Shown here one piece after another: positions 51,418 to 60,605 of a stretch of 63,426 bases of DNA. The stretch is taken from contig NBMH01000061.1 of assembly GCA_002084875.1 (NCBI GenBank), forward strand, positions 1 to 63,426, read 5' to 3'. Origin of the DNA: Anaerolineaceae bacterium 4572_78. Its GTDB lineage: Bacteria > Chloroflexota > Anaerolineae > 4572-78. The notes beneath the pieces are model-generated. The model saw only the letters and a list, made by a program, of their open reading frames with translations. It was not told where the DNA came from and ran no database searches. The position numbers were made by a program, and so were the translations under genes. Position 1 is the stretch's first letter, and every line of letters begins with the position of its first letter.

Positions 51418-51500
51418 GACCTCTGTAGACTCCACCCAACCTCCCCCTACAAGGAGAGGGGAGGCTCTTGTTACCTTCTCCCATGTGGGGTGAACGGTTA
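51418..51500. repeat. C/G-rich repeat P3
   Basis: CTCCACCCAACCTCCCCCTA CAAGGAGAGGGGAGG, then CTTCTCCCATGTGGGGTGAA CGGTTAC, which is the mirror of the GTAACCGTTCACCC beginning of the copy at 33118. Confidence 0.7.
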
Positions 51501-51602
51501 CGGTGTGGTGCAACACTTTATTAGATTTTAAGGAACGTCAAACTTCGGTTTTACATGATTAAGCAAAAAAACATGAGTTCCCAACTCATACAGGTAACGA
51601 CA

Positions 51603-51711
51603 GACAAGAAAGGTTTTGAAAACCTTTCTTGTCTTGACTGTCAAAGTAAACTTTGACGCTCCAGTAAGATATCTTCATGAAAATGTTACTTTGTGCCCGT
51701 TTTTAGTATAA
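51603..51711. repeat. Composite of hairpin, P2 and TTAGTATAAC repeats
   Basis: AGACAAGAAAGGTTTT / AAAACCTTTCTTGTCT hairpin (51603-51635), then TGACTGTCAAAGTAAACTTT GACGCTCCA (P2), then AAAATGTTACTTTGTGCCCG TTTTTAGTATAAC, the block also found at 34567. Confidence 0.75.
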
Positions 51712-51715
51712 CTAC

Positions 51716-52489
51716 CTATCTGCCGCCTAAAAAACTACCGAGTAATTCGCCGCCCATATTTTGTTCTCCTACATCAGTTCTAGTGGCTGCTCCAATACGG
51801 TCTGCTAGACGAGAAAAGGGCAGACTTTGCAGATAGACTTTGCCTGGTCCTACCAGACGGGTTAGGAATAGTCCTTCGCCACCAAAGAGGGCATTTTTAA
51901 TACCGCCAATGAGCTGCACATCGTAAGATACAGTAGGGGCAAAGGCAACTAAACAGCCTGTATCCACTCGAAGTGATTCACCTGAGCCTAATGTTTTTTC
52001 AATGATAGTCCCACCAGCATGCACAAAGGCGAGTCCGTCACCTGTCAAGCGTTGTAAGATAAATCCTTCACCACCAAAAACTCCTGCTCCAATCTTTTTC
52101 GTAAAGGCGACTTCAATATTAATCCCTTGTGCCGCACATAAAAACGAATCCTTTTGACATATAAACTCGCCGCCAAGCATGCTTAAATCTAAGGGTATGA
52201 TAGTACCAGGATACGGGGCGGCAAAGGCAACATGTTTCTTACCTTGTCCCGTATGAAGAAAGGTGGTGATAAAAAAACTTTCTCCTGTAATGGCTCGTTT
52301 TAATCCTTTGAAAAGACCACCAAGCAAACCCTCTCCTTTCTCGCGTCCTGTGCCTGTGTTCATTTCAATACCATCTTCCATATAGGTCATTGTACCTACT
52401 TCGGCTCGGACACCCTCGCCAGGGTCAAGTTCAATTTCAACCAGTTGTAAATCATCACCATAAATTTTATAATCAATTACATCAGCCAT
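51716..52489 (-). CDS. TIGR00266 / AIM24 family protein
   Basis: A 257-residue protein of the widespread TIGR00266 family (AIM24 fold), with the glycine-rich repeated core: VRAEVGTMTYMEDGIEMNTG, FICQKDSFLCAA, GVFGGEGFILQRLTGDGLAF and NALFGGEGLFLTRLVGPGKV. The C-terminal GGELLGSFLGGR is a common ending. Biochemical function is unknown; it is a trimeric beta-barrel-like fold in solved members as I recall. TAGGAGAAAA precedes ATG 52489. It is monocistronic, separated from malG by a P2 repeat. Confidence 0.9.
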   Translation of the reverse strand: MADVIDYKIYGDDLQLVEIELDPGEGVRAEVGTMTYMEDGIEMNTGTGREKGEGLLGGLFKGLKRAITGESFFITTFLHTGQGKKHVAFAAPYPGTIIPLDLSMLGGEFICQKDSFLCAAQGINIEVAFTKKIGAGVFGGEGFILQRLTGDGLAFVHAGGTIIEKTLGSGESLRVDTGCLVAFAPTVSYDVQLIGGIKNALFGGEGLFLTRLVGPGKVYLQSLPFSRLADRIGAATRTDVGEQNMGGELLGSFLGGR

Positions 52490-52573
52490 GAAATATTTTC
52501 TCCTATGTTAATTGTTTTAAAAACCAAACATGGCAGGTTTCCTTGACTGCCTGTAGTTTTTAAGAAAAAGATT

Positions 52574-52607
52574 TTTGGAGCGTCAAAGCTTGCTTTGACG
52601 CTCCAAA
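52574..52607. repeat. Palindromic repeat P2, best copy
   Basis: TTTGGAGCGTCAAAGC followed by TTGCTTTGACGCTCCAAA: an almost perfect 34-bp palindrome between malG and the TIGR00266 gene. Confidence 0.85.
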
Positions 52608-52648
52608 CTTTAATGCTCCAAGAATTTCTATCGAGAATTGCTGACCTA

Positions 52649-53533
52649 CTAACCTTTTACTGACCCTTGCGTCAAACCACTTACGATGTAGTCTTGGACG
52701 AAAAGGTAAATAATCACAATTGGAACAGCCCCCATCAATGATCCTGCGGCAAATGTCCCCCAATTTTGCGAGAATTGTTGTCGAGCAAAAATAATCAACC
52801 CGACAGCTAAAGTATATTGTTCTTTATCTTGCAAAATAATTTGTGGTAAAAGAAAATCGCCATAAGTACCAATGAATGTTAAAATGGCAATCACAGCCAT
52901 GATAGGGCGGACAAGTGGTAAAATAACATAATAAAATGTTTGCCATTGTGAAGCACCATCCATCATTGCTGATTCGTCGAGGTCTTTAGGAACGGTATCA
53001 AAAAAGCCTTTCATCAACCATACATTAATTCCCATCACACCACCAAGATATATCAAAATCAAGCCTGCATGAGTATTAAGCCCTAGCCATGGAACAATTT
53101 TTCCTATCTCTTGGACAATCAAAAAAATTGCCACAAAGGTAAGCATGGTAGGAAATACCTGAACAAGGAAGACGGTCATTAGTAAACTTCGGCGCCCCGT
53201 AAAACGAAAACGTGAAAACGCATACGCACTTATAGCAGTGATGAAAACAGACAAAACTGAAGCAATGGTAGATACTTTAATTGAGTTCCACATCCATCGT
53301 TTAAAAGGATGCAATTCACTGGTAAGTAAAGTACGATAGTTTTCAAATGAGGCATTTGGCGGAATCAATTGCTGTTGATTCAAGGAGTTGCGTGGGTCTA
53401 TTGACGCAGAAACAAGCCAAACGATGGGAAACAGGGCATAAATGATAGCTAAAACAGCAATGGTCATTTGAATAGCCCGCTTTAGTTGTCTCTGACGACG
53501 TGCTGAACCCAAAAACGAATTTGTTTCGGACAT
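52649..53533 (-). CDS. malG: Maltose-type ABC transporter permease MalG
   Basis: A 294-residue inner-membrane permease with six helices. The EAA loop that docks on the ATPase is visible (DESAMMDGASQWQTFYYVIL PLVRPIMAV, ~190-220). FENYRTLLTS and WNSIKVSTIASVLSVFI are typical MalG segments. It is the last gene of a malE-malF-malG order with an 83-bp gap after malF. No ATPase gene is in the window, so a shared MsmK/MalK-like ATPase elsewhere must energise it. Confidence 0.9.
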   Translation of the reverse strand: MSETNSFLGSARRQRQLKRAIQMTIAVLAIIYALFPIVWLVSASIDPRNSLNQQQLIPPNASFENYRTLLTSELHPFKRWMWNSIKVSTIASVLSVFITAISAYAFSRFRFTGRRSLLMTVFLVQVFPTMLTFVAIFLIVQEIGKIVPWLGLNTHAGLILIYLGGVMGINVWLMKGFFDTVPKDLDESAMMDGASQWQTFYYVILPLVRPIMAVIAILTFIGTYGDFLLPQIILQDKEQYTLAVGLIIFARQQFSQNWGTFAAGSLMGAVPIVIIYLFVQDYIVSGLTQGSVKG

Positions 53534-53616
53534 GTTGTTAATCTCCTAATAAATTTTAAGCTACTAATTCATCATGTGTTACGGACTAGAAGTCCGTAAC
53601 AGACAAGATATCTGTT

Positions 53617-55200
53617 CTACATGGTTTCTTCCAATCCTTCCGTAAAGCGATATTGCCACAACACAATTACCGACAAAACGAGGAAAATAACAATCGTGAT
53701 GGCTGAAGCATAGCCATAATCAATCCCACGTCCCCCTGCGAATGCTAGACGGAAAGTATACGATATGAGAATATCCGTATGACCAGCAGGGGTTGGACTG
53801 TTTGGAATCGGGGGGCCACCTTGATTGTAAACATCAATAACAGTAAAATTATTAAAGTTAAAGGCAAATGAACCGACTAAAAGCGGTCCCACTGCCACCA
53901 ACAATAGTGGTAATGTAATGTTCCAAAATTGTTGAAAAACATTAGCTCCATCAACGTTGGCAGCTTCGTATAAATCGGAAGGAATAGATTGCAAGGCTCC
54001 CGTACAAATAAGCATCATGTATGGAAAGCCAAGCCAAAGTTGCACAAAAAGAATGCCGATTTTTGCCCACCATTGGTTAGAAAAGAAATCTGGAGATGAA
54101 CCAAAGACGGCAGTGATTGCTTGACTAATAACACCAAGCTGGGGATTAAGTAGCCCACGCCACATTTGTACGGTAATGAAAGCTGGGATAGCATAAGGGA
54201 TAAGTAGTAAGGAGCGAATCAACTTACGTCCTGGCAAGGTTGGGTCATCAAAAACAATAGCAAAAAACACACCCAAAGAGAATGTCAATAGGACAGTAAA
54301 GAAAGCATGAACACCTGTCCATATAAATATACGAATGAACGGCCCACGAAAAGCAGGACTAGTAAATAATTTTCTGAAGTTTTCTATACCTGTTATCACA
54401 TAGTAGCCAGGTCGTATTACTTCTCCATCATCGGCGGTGAATGTTCCCACTATAGGTTTGAATATTTTATTTGTCTGCTTATCTTCAATCGTATCAGTGC
54501 CTTCATTATAAATATAGCGTTGTTTTAATGGAGCCGCCTCATTAAGTGATTTAACACTAATCACATCAGGTGGTTCACCAAATTCAAATTCACTAATTTC
54601 AGTAATATGACGAACGGATTCAGCTCTAGTTAGACGTTCATAACCGGCGATACTTTCAGGAATACCATCGTTATCAAGGGACCCAACGCTACTATCATCT
54701 GGACTTAATGTCTGACCAGCTTTTAGTAACAATGGTTTTCCTTCTTCAGGCATGACCCATATTGCAAAATCACCTGCATCAGAACGATAACCTGTCCAAC
54801 TATAAACGACACCTTCTTTAGGAAGATACTGTATCTTCGCTATTTGCTCAAGTGCTTGTTCTTTGACTAAAAGATGTCCTGTTCCATAGTTTGTAAAGGC
54901 AGTATAGGCTGTAAACAATACTGGATAAACAACCAGTAAAATCATCAACGCCAGCCCTGGTGAAAGCCAACGTAGCGGGTATAATTCCTCACGAAGGAAG
55001 GCTGCATTAACCCCCAGTGTAATGATAAACATCGCTGTTGCCAAAAACAGACCAATGCCACCATCTGATACACCATGATAGATAAACCATAATGCAAAAG
55101 CATCAATTATCGCCAAAGCAAGAAGCCGAAATAAAATGCCTGCCAAAGAATCGTTGAACTCGACTGAATCGTTCTCAGGTTGAGGTTTTGATGTATTCAT
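53617..55200 (-). CDS. malF: Maltose-type ABC transporter permease MalF
   Basis: A 527-residue permease. About three helices come first (~20-110), then an extended extracytoplasmic loop of ~150 residues (~115-265, the MalF P2 loop that contacts the binding protein), then the conserved permease core (IRIFIWTGVHAFFTVLLTFS, LLIPYAIPAFITVQMWRGLL) with the EAA loop SDLYEAANVDGANVFQQFWN ITLPLL. GFPYMMLICTGALQSIP is also typical. Length agrees with MalF. Apparently intact, unlike malE upstream. Confidence 0.92.
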   Translation of the reverse strand: MNTSKPQPENDSVEFNDSLAGILFRLLALAIIDAFALWFIYHGVSDGGIGLFLATAMFIITLGVNAAFLREELYPLRWLSPGLALMILLVVYPVLFTAYTAFTNYGTGHLLVKEQALEQIAKIQYLPKEGVVYSWTGYRSDAGDFAIWVMPEEGKPLLLKAGQTLSPDDSSVGSLDNDGIPESIAGYERLTRAESVRHITEISEFEFGEPPDVISVKSLNEAAPLKQRYIYNEGTDTIEDKQTNKIFKPIVGTFTADDGEVIRPGYYVITGIENFRKLFTSPAFRGPFIRIFIWTGVHAFFTVLLTFSLGVFFAIVFDDPTLPGRKLIRSLLLIPYAIPAFITVQMWRGLLNPQLGVISQAITAVFGSSPDFFSNQWWAKIGILFVQLWLGFPYMMLICTGALQSIPSDLYEAANVDGANVFQQFWNITLPLLLVAVGPLLVGSFAFNFNNFTVIDVYNQGGPPIPNSPTPAGHTDILISYTFRLAFAGGRGIDYGYASAITIVIFLVLSVIVLWQYRFTEGLEETM

Positions 55201-55311
55201 AGGTCTCTCTAATTATGTTTCATAGAATAAAAGATAAATGTAATTGAGTTTAGTGAGTTGGTGAGTTAAAAACTCATCAACTCACCAACTCGTCAACTTA
55301 TAAACTTTTGC

Positions 55312-55953
55312 CTATTGTTCCGCAATTGCTTCACGAACTTGTTTAGCGGCATTAGTAAAGGCTTCTTCGGCACCTTGTTGCTCTTGGAAAACAAGAGTCA
55401 AAGCATCACCCCAAGAACCCCAAACAGCACCCATAGCTGGAATAGCTGGCATGGGGAGCCCTTCTTTACCTGCTTCAGAAATCGCAGCTAAGTCAGGGTC
55501 ATCCACTTTTGCCACCACTGCATTGAAGGCAGGTGGTCGTGGGTCTGCATCAAAGAATTTTTGCATCACTTCTTCAGTGGCAACAAATTCGGTCAAGAAC
55601 ACTTGAGCCAAGACGGGGTCTTCACTAAAGGCACTGACCATGAAACCTTGCACGCCAAGAAATGGCTTGCTTGATTCAGTTTCGCTTGGAATCTTACTTA
55701 CTGCGTAAGGAATACCAGACTCGCGAATACGCTCTAATGCCCATGGTCCTGTAATGAACATGGCTACATCACCACTTTCGAACATGGTATGGATGGTATC
55801 CCAATCTATACCAGGTTGCATGTGCCCTTCTTTAACCATCATTTCCAACCATTCGACGGAGGCAATTGACCCTTCGCTGTCAATACCAACATCTTCGGCA
55901 TTATAGCCTTGGTCATTAACACCAAAAACATAACCACCGAAAATCACCTTCAT
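55312..55953 (-). CDS. malE: Maltose-binding lipoprotein, C-terminal part (displaced frame)
   Basis: From about [20 protein letters not shown] onward the protein is the C-terminal lobe of a MalE-like binding protein ([60 protein letters not shown]). It begins in the middle of the domain: it continues the upstream gene after a small deletion. The ATG at 55953 precedes FGGYV by chance, since MKVI belongs to the upstream frame's shadow. The whole lobe is present. Confidence 0.8.
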   Translation of the reverse strand: MKVIFGGYVFGVNDQGYNAEDVGIDSEGSIASVEWLEMMVKEGHMQPGIDWDTIHTMFESGDVAMFITGPWALERIRESGIPYAVSKIPSETESSKPFLGVQGFMVSAFSEDPVLAQVFLTEFVATEEVMQKFFDADPRPPAFNAVVAKVDDPDLAAISEAGKEGLPMPAIPAMGAVWGSWGDALTLVFQEQQGAEEAFTNAAKQVREAIAEQ

Positions 55954-56611
55954 GCATACCGAAACCCATTTTAACTTTATCGTCGGCTTCGAGTTCTTCT
56001 GCAATGACCGTCACGTCACTCCATGTTTCAGGAGCATCGGGAACAAGGTCTGTATTGCGGAAGAATGCAACGTTTTCAACTGCATATGGCATGCCATACA
56101 GTTTGTTTTCATAGGTAAAACCTTGAATGGCTGTCGACAAAAAATCATCTTTTTTGTCGCCCAAATCAACTGGTGCTAACAAGCCACTATTGACCAATTC
56201 ACCTAGCCAGTCATGAGCACCGATAATAATATCGGGACCCTCACCTGCGGGACCAGCAACTTGAAATTGCTCTCGGATATCTCCGAAACCAACTAGTTGG
56301 ACTTTAATACCAACACCATATTCTTCTAGGAAACTTTTTCCCAATTCCTCAATAATAGGCGAACGAATCTCATCTGCCCATACTTTTAAGGTGGGAGTTT
56401 CATCAGAATCTGTGGCTGGTTCTTCTGCTGGAGCTTTCGTTGGCTCTTCAGCAGGTGGCTCTTCCACAGGAGCTGTAGTTGGCTCCTCAGGTGGAGCAGT
56501 TGGCTCTACAGGTTTAGCAGGAGCAGCCCCTCCGCCACATGCCGCCAATAACATGCTAGTTAATACCAGCACAAAAATTAAGAAAACTGAAATTCGTGAA
56601 AATCTCTTCAT
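55916..56611 (-). CDS. malE: Maltose-binding lipoprotein, N-terminal part (frame broken)
   Basis: A lipoprotein signal peptide ([12 protein letters not shown], Cys ~25) followed by a Pro/Glu/Thr-rich linker typical of Chloroflexota binding proteins, then the N-terminal lobe ([60 protein letters not shown]). After GFGMHEGDF the normal protein would have roughly ten residues before FGGYVFG; here the frame shifts (RWLCFWC) and stops. AAAGGAGAAG precedes ATG 56611. With two pieces the importer is probably inactive unless the break is an assembly error. Confidence 0.85.
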   Translation of the reverse strand: MKRFSRISVFLIFVLVLTSMLLAACGGGAAPAKPVEPTAPPEEPTTAPVEEPPAEEPTKAPAEEPATDSDETPTLKVWADEIRSPIIEELGKSFLEEYGVGIKVQLVGFGDIREQFQVAGPAGEGPDIIIGAHDWLGELVNSGLLAPVDLGDKKDDFLSTAIQGFTYENKLYGMPYAVENVAFFRNTDLVPDAPETWSDVTVIAEELEADDKVKMGFGMHEGDFRWLCFWC

Positions 56612-57065
56612 ATACTTCTCCTTTAATTAAGTATACTTAAACATATAACAAAATGTTACTAAACAAAACATACATAACTCCTGATTGAATTAAGACAATT
56701 ACCTCCAAACTATCTGTATAATCAATCAAGTGTTTCTAAAATACACTTTATTATAAACCATTAAAAAAAAATTGTCAATTAAGACAAATTTTTTTGTAAA
56801 CGAAAGTATTGGTAAGATTAATGCGGGGCATGACTAGAAATTCAATGGTGTTATAGTTTTTAAATAAGTATGATGTTTGTGATATAGTATCAATAATTGA
56901 AGTATCATGGCGAGCCGAAGAAAATGACATCAAGCGTGCCACGAACCGAGCTAAAGTTCTACGCAAAATTTGTTTACTAGCCTTACCTGTGATGTCGGGT
57001 TTAGAAAAGAATGTAGGAGCGAATATGGTCATTCGCTCCTACATTAACTCACCTCGTTTTTACGA
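56612..57065. other. Intergenic region upstream of malE
   Basis: Very AT-rich near malE, with the palindrome at 56628-56641. At 57012-57043 a perfect hairpin TGTAGGAGCGAAT / ATTCGCTCCTACA occurs. An open minus-strand frame here (56775-57032) has no family resemblance and no ribosome site and is not called. Confidence 0.45.
56628..56641. promoter_or_regulatory. Perfect 14-bp palindrome before malE, operator candidate
   Basis: TTAAGTATACTTAA overlaps the untranslated leader 17-30 bases before the malE start. It could bind a sugar-responsive repressor; no regulator gene is adjacent. Confidence 0.35.
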
Positions 57066-57497
57066 TTATGTTGAGATTTGATATGTCTGCGTTTCTAATT
57101 CATTACGCAATTTAACAGCTAACCAAATTGGTACACCAATATGTATTAATAATTGAGCAGGAATCAAACAAAAACCAACAGCAACCAATGACAATAAACC
57201 AATCACTGTCCATGATAAAGCAAGATATGTCAGCCATCCAATTAAAAATATCAGTCCATCTGTTGTACGCCCAGCATAAATATGTCCTAAGCCCATCAAC
57301 CCAAAGAAACCTCCCACCATCTCTACCAACAAAGCTGTATTAGGGTCAGGTGAGTTAGAGGTAACTTTTCCAACTGCTAGACAGTTTCGGCACATGATGT
57401 TATCCTGGACTTGAACCGCACATGTCTGACATACTGCTTTTCCACACGAGGTGCATACACCGATTGCTACTACTTCAGAATGGTTATAACATTTCAT
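57066..57497 (-). CDS. B-box-type zinc finger membrane protein (TM2-like)
   Basis: 143 residues from ATG 57497, set by AAAGGAGGG. Residues 1-40 form a B-box-like zinc finger: MKCYNHSEVVAIGVCTSCGK AVCQTC ... CRNC. Two or three membrane helices follow (GFFGLMGLGHIYAGRTTDGL, LIGWLTYLALSWTVIGLLSL), where GLGHIYAG resembles the TM2-domain turn. Similar small proteins are common in Chloroflexota and Actinobacteria with unknown function. Monocistronic and divergent from the downstream kinase. Confidence 0.75.
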   Translation of the reverse strand: MKCYNHSEVVAIGVCTSCGKAVCQTCAVQVQDNIMCRNCLAVGKVTSNSPDPNTALLVEMVGGFFGLMGLGHIYAGRTTDGLIFLIGWLTYLALSWTVIGLLSLVAVGFCLIPAQLLIHIGVPIWLAVKLRNELETQTYQIST

Positions 57498-57685
57498 GAA
57501 CCCTCCTTTTAATTTTGAGAAAACAATGTGAAATGTATTACGTATAGTGTAAAAAAAAGTTGTAAATGCTAGAAATTTAATTTTTTGGAAAAATGAATTT
57601 CTAAGTGTTTTAAGTGCCGCCGACCAATGCAAGTATTGTTAAAAAACCATAACAAAATTAAAATTAGGACAATAATACTACATGG

Positions 57686-57693
57686 TATATAAT
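57686..57693 (+). promoter_or_regulatory. -10 element of the receiver-GAF kinase
   Basis: GGTATATAATAC with TATAAT at 57688-57693, 75 bases before the start. No clear -35 is seen at the usual spacing. Confidence 0.4.
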
Positions 57694-57768
57694 ACAACGA
57701 ACAAAACATATATCAATGACCCTAGTTGCTTATTTGGGTGACTAAATACAATCATGGAGGGCAACATA

Positions 57769-59784
57769 ATGCGTACAACTTCAATGGTACAGGATTTTAA
57801 AAGACTCAAACAACAAAAGCGAACCATTTTAATCGTTGATGATAGCCCCACTAACTTAGGAGTATTGACCGATTATTTGAAGGGATTCGGTTTTAAGATA
57901 TTAATATCCAGAGATGGCGAAACAGCTCTAAAACGAGTAGAAATGGTAAATCCAGATATTATTTTGTTAGATATAATGATGCCTGGCATGGATGGCTTTG
58001 AAGTGTGTAGCCGTTTGAAGGCAAACCATATCGGCAAGGATATCCCTGTGATTTTTATGAGCTCATTATCAGATGCCAATAGCAAAATGCAGGCTTCTGC
58101 GGTTGGTGGTGTCGATTATGTTACCAAACCATTCTATGCAGAAGATATTCTTACCCGAATCAGAACACACCTCAAAATTCGTGAATTGGCTAAAAGTCTA
58201 GGAGAACAAAACGAACGCTTGCACAAAATGGCTGATGAACTTTTAACGGCAAATTCGGTTTTGTCCAAACGAGCTATTCAGCTAGAAGCAAGCAATCAAG
58301 TTGGTCAGCAATTGACTTCAATACTTAATCTCGATGAGATGTTAATAAATATTGTAAAGTCTATCCAATCCCAATTTGGATATTATTTTGTGGGTATATG
58401 GTTATTAAATGCGAAGAAAGACAAACTTATTTTAGAGGCAGGAATTGGGATTGATGAAAAACCGTTGCTTAAATCGGGCTTTCAAGTGTCGATGACAGTA
58501 GCAAGTAGCATCATCACCGTGTGCGAAACAGGTGAATCATATCTAACAAATGATACAGGTAAAATAAAAGAAGGTATATTCAAAGAAACCTTACATGAAA
58601 CACGTTCTAAATTAGTTTTACCTCTCAAAGTGGGGCAAGAAACCATGGGAGTCTTGGATATTGAAAGCAATCAATTAGATGCCTTTGACCGCGAGGACAG
58701 AATAGCAATGCAGACCTTAGCCAATCAAATCACAATTGCCATTCGAAATGCACAACTTTACAAAACAGAAGAAGAACGAGCTAGAACATTAGCTGAGCTA
58801 AATGCTAACAAGGACAAATTTTTTTCTATTGTCGCCCATGACTTAATTAATCCTTTTCAGCCACTGTTAGGAAACGCTGAATTTTTAGCAAAGTACTGCC
58901 ACAAACTAAGCAACAATGAAATTGAAGACTCAGCTAACGACATATACAAGTCAGCCAAGCAAGCTCTAGAACTTTTGCAAAATCTATTAAGTTGGGCTCG
59001 CTTGCAGATGGGACGAATGAAACCAACCTTTGAGGATATTGACTTGCATGTCTTATCTAATGACACGGTTGATTTATTACAGGATTTAGCCGCCAATAAA
59101 AATATTTTTCTGCATAGCTTTGTCAGAAAAAATACAATTATTCATGCTGATGAAAACATGCTTAAGACAATTATTCGTAACTTGATCACAAATGCCATAA
59201 AATTTACACCGAATGAGGGGCGTGTTACGATAGAGGCTGTGCCATCAAGTACCAATGTTAAAACCATTGAAATACATGTTTCTGATACAGGTATTGGTAT
59301 AAGCCACGAAAATATACGTAAACTATTTAAGATTGATGTTCATCACAGTACAAAAGGTACGGCAAGCGAACAAGGAACGGGTTTAGGATTAATTATTTGT
59401 CAAGAAATGGTACATAAAAATGATGGCGATATCTGGGTGGAAAGTGAACAAGACAAAGGAACAACGGTTAAATTTACCGTATTACGAGGTAGCACCATCA
59501 TAAAAGATACCGCAGGGTTAGCAACTACAGAACCAGAAAACATTGAGCAGGAAGAGGAATACATCATTAGCAAATCGGGAAAATTGGTGTCGCCACCGCT
59601 AGCAGAAATGAAGATTTTACATGAGATGGCTACAATGGGTGATATTGAGGGAATTAAAGTGAGGATAACAACATTAGCTGAAAAAAATAGCAAGTATATC
59701 TCTTTTGCTGATACATTGAGAACGCTAGCAGCACAGTTTGAAGAAGATAAAATTTTGACATTAGTTGAGAAATATATGGAATAG
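57769..59784 (+). CDS. Receiver-GAF-histidine kinase
   Basis: About 671 residues from ATG 57769, chosen for the GGAGGGC site. A receiver domain comes first (~15-135; LIVDDSPTN, IILLDIMMPGMDGF, SSLSDANSKMQ, DYVTKPF). A helical linker and GAF domain follow (~170-325), then HisKA (FFSIVAHDLINPFQPLLG, with His in the H-box) and HATPase (NAIKFTPNEG, SDTGIGI, QGTGLGL, ~470-580). A C-terminal helical extension (~610-671, LAEMKILHEMATMGDIEGIK) resembles the TPR-like tail seen in similar response-regulator kinases. Cytosolic. No cognate output gene is adjacent. Confidence 0.9.
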   Translation: MRTTSMVQDFKRLKQQKRTILIVDDSPTNLGVLTDYLKGFGFKILISRDGETALKRVEMVNPDIILLDIMMPGMDGFEVCSRLKANHIGKDIPVIFMSSLSDANSKMQASAVGGVDYVTKPFYAEDILTRIRTHLKIRELAKSLGEQNERLHKMADELLTANSVLSKRAIQLEASNQVGQQLTSILNLDEMLINIVKSIQSQFGYYFVGIWLLNAKKDKLILEAGIGIDEKPLLKSGFQVSMTVASSIITVCETGESYLTNDTGKIKEGIFKETLHETRSKLVLPLKVGQETMGVLDIESNQLDAFDREDRIAMQTLANQITIAIRNAQLYKTEEERARTLAELNANKDKFFSIVAHDLINPFQPLLGNAEFLAKYCHKLSNNEIEDSANDIYKSAKQALELLQNLLSWARLQMGRMKPTFEDIDLHVLSNDTVDLLQDLAANKNIFLHSFVRKNTIIHADENMLKTIIRNLITNAIKFTPNEGRVTIEAVPSSTNVKTIEIHVSDTGIGISHENIRKLFKIDVHHSTKGTASEQGTGLGLIICQEMVHKNDGDIWVESEQDKGTTVKFTVLRGSTIIKDTAGLATTEPENIEQEEEYIISKSGKLVSPPLAEMKILHEMATMGDIEGIKVRITTLAEKNSKYISFADTLRTLAAQFEEDKILTLVEKYME

Positions 59785-59815
59785 ACCACAGAGGTTTTAG
59801 AAACCTCTGCGGTCT
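59783..59815. repeat. Variant of palindromic repeat P1
   Basis: AGACCACAGAGG, TTTTAGAAA, CCTCTGCGGTCT: same architecture and loop as P1 but with altered arms in which both sides have changed together. Confidence 0.75.
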
Positions 59816-59900
59816 AAGTATTTATCGTAGCACCAGTGGTAAGTAGATATTATATCGTGGTATCGCCAATTTTATAACAGCCATAGCCACACCGGTTGAA

Positions 59901-60104
59901 TCATGTCCAAAATTTTACCGTAACCGCATGGCTTAACTTATATCGCATTAATGTAACTGACTCACTCAAAACGTAGTTGGTGGTTACAAAGATGTAACCT
60001 TCATCAAGCAATTGCTTATTTATTGATTCAGCCGTAGCATGGTCAATATCGCTTTTATCTACCATTGCATACCATGCCCATGTATCCGCAAAAATCTTTT
60101 TCAT
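59901..60104 (-). CDS. Truncated PIN-domain toxin
   Basis: 67 codons. KKIFADTWAWYAMVDKSDID (first Asp) and TTNYVLSESVTLMRYKLSHA (Glu) are the N-terminal half of a PIN ribonuclease; the frame ends at VTVKFWT and the half carrying the remaining acidic residues is absent. The toxin is probably inactive. It lies nine bases after a frameshifted antitoxin gene and closes the right cassette array without an attC-like site behind it, consistent with a decaying terminal cassette. Confidence 0.75.
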   Translation of the reverse strand: MKKIFADTWAWYAMVDKSDIDHATAESINKQLLDEGYIFVTTNYVLSESVTLMRYKLSHAVTVKFWT

Positions 60105-60113
60105 GGTATGCTC

Positions 60114-60396
60114 CTATGTGTAAAAATACATATCATGGTTACGAGCAACATCATGGGGTGGCTCACTATTACCCAATCCTTGTCCTAATTCAAGCATGAG
60201 ATTACGCCCATCGTCAATATCAAGTTTTTTCCTGATATGTTCCATTTGATTCTTGTGTATATTTATGTAATACTCTAATGCAATGTATAATTGATGAAAA
60301 CGTTTTGTCTTGTTGCAAGGCTATTTCTTTTGTTTGCTCTTGCAACACAAAGGGATTTTTTATGGTTAATTCAATTGATGTAGATTTTTCGAGCAT
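60114..60396 (-). pseudogene. Frameshifted antitoxin of the truncated PIN toxin
   Basis: From ATG 60396 the frame reads MLEKSTSIELTIKNPFVLQE and stops early at ~60220. Shifting frame near 60290 gives ALEYYINIHKNQMEHIRKKL followed by DIDDGRNLMLELGQGLGNSE and PHDVARNHDMYFYT, ending with TAG at 60114-60116. The second half has the GRNLMxELGQGLG pattern of antitoxins paired with PIN toxins. A small indel thus splits the gene. Confidence 0.65.
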
Positions 60397-60433
60397 TTCT
60401 AAACACCCCCAACTAAAAAATAACTATATAATC

Positions 60434-60497
60434 ATTATACCACAAAACCACCAAAATCAAAACAAGGCAAACCAACTATACCAGCCAGTTTGCCTTG
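60434..60497 (-). promoter_or_regulatory. Cassette leader: inverted repeat plus extended -10 promoter
   Basis: On the minus strand CAAGGCAAAC ... GTTTGCCTTG (60497-60463), then TTTTGATTTTGGTGGTTTTG and TGGTATAAT with TATAAT at 60439-60434. TTGACA precedes the hairpin. The arms match the leader at 2782-2816. Confidence 0.7.
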
Positions 60498-60507
60498 TCA
60501 ACATGCA

Positions 60508-60598
60508 AAATAACACCAAGTGCTGGCGGAGGGGCAGACTACCAGCAAAATTGAAATAGAAGCCAGCTCCCGCCCTCGCCAGCCACGCCTTGTTATTT
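60508..60598 (-). repeat. attC-like cassette recombination site 4
   Basis: Minus-strand copy: AAATAACAAGGCGTGGCTGG at the gene side, GGCGAGGGCGGGAGCTGGC against GTCTGCCCCTCCGCC, and CAGCACTTGGTGTTATTTTG at the far end. Outer triplets are at 60592-60594 and 60512-60514 (plus coordinates). Confidence 0.78.
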
Positions 60599-60605
60599 GA
60601 TTTGG

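Noticed and set aside
56775-57032. 85-codon minus-strand frame upstream of malE
   Set aside because: No recognisable motif or ribosome site, and part of it is a GTAGGAGCG hairpin repeat.
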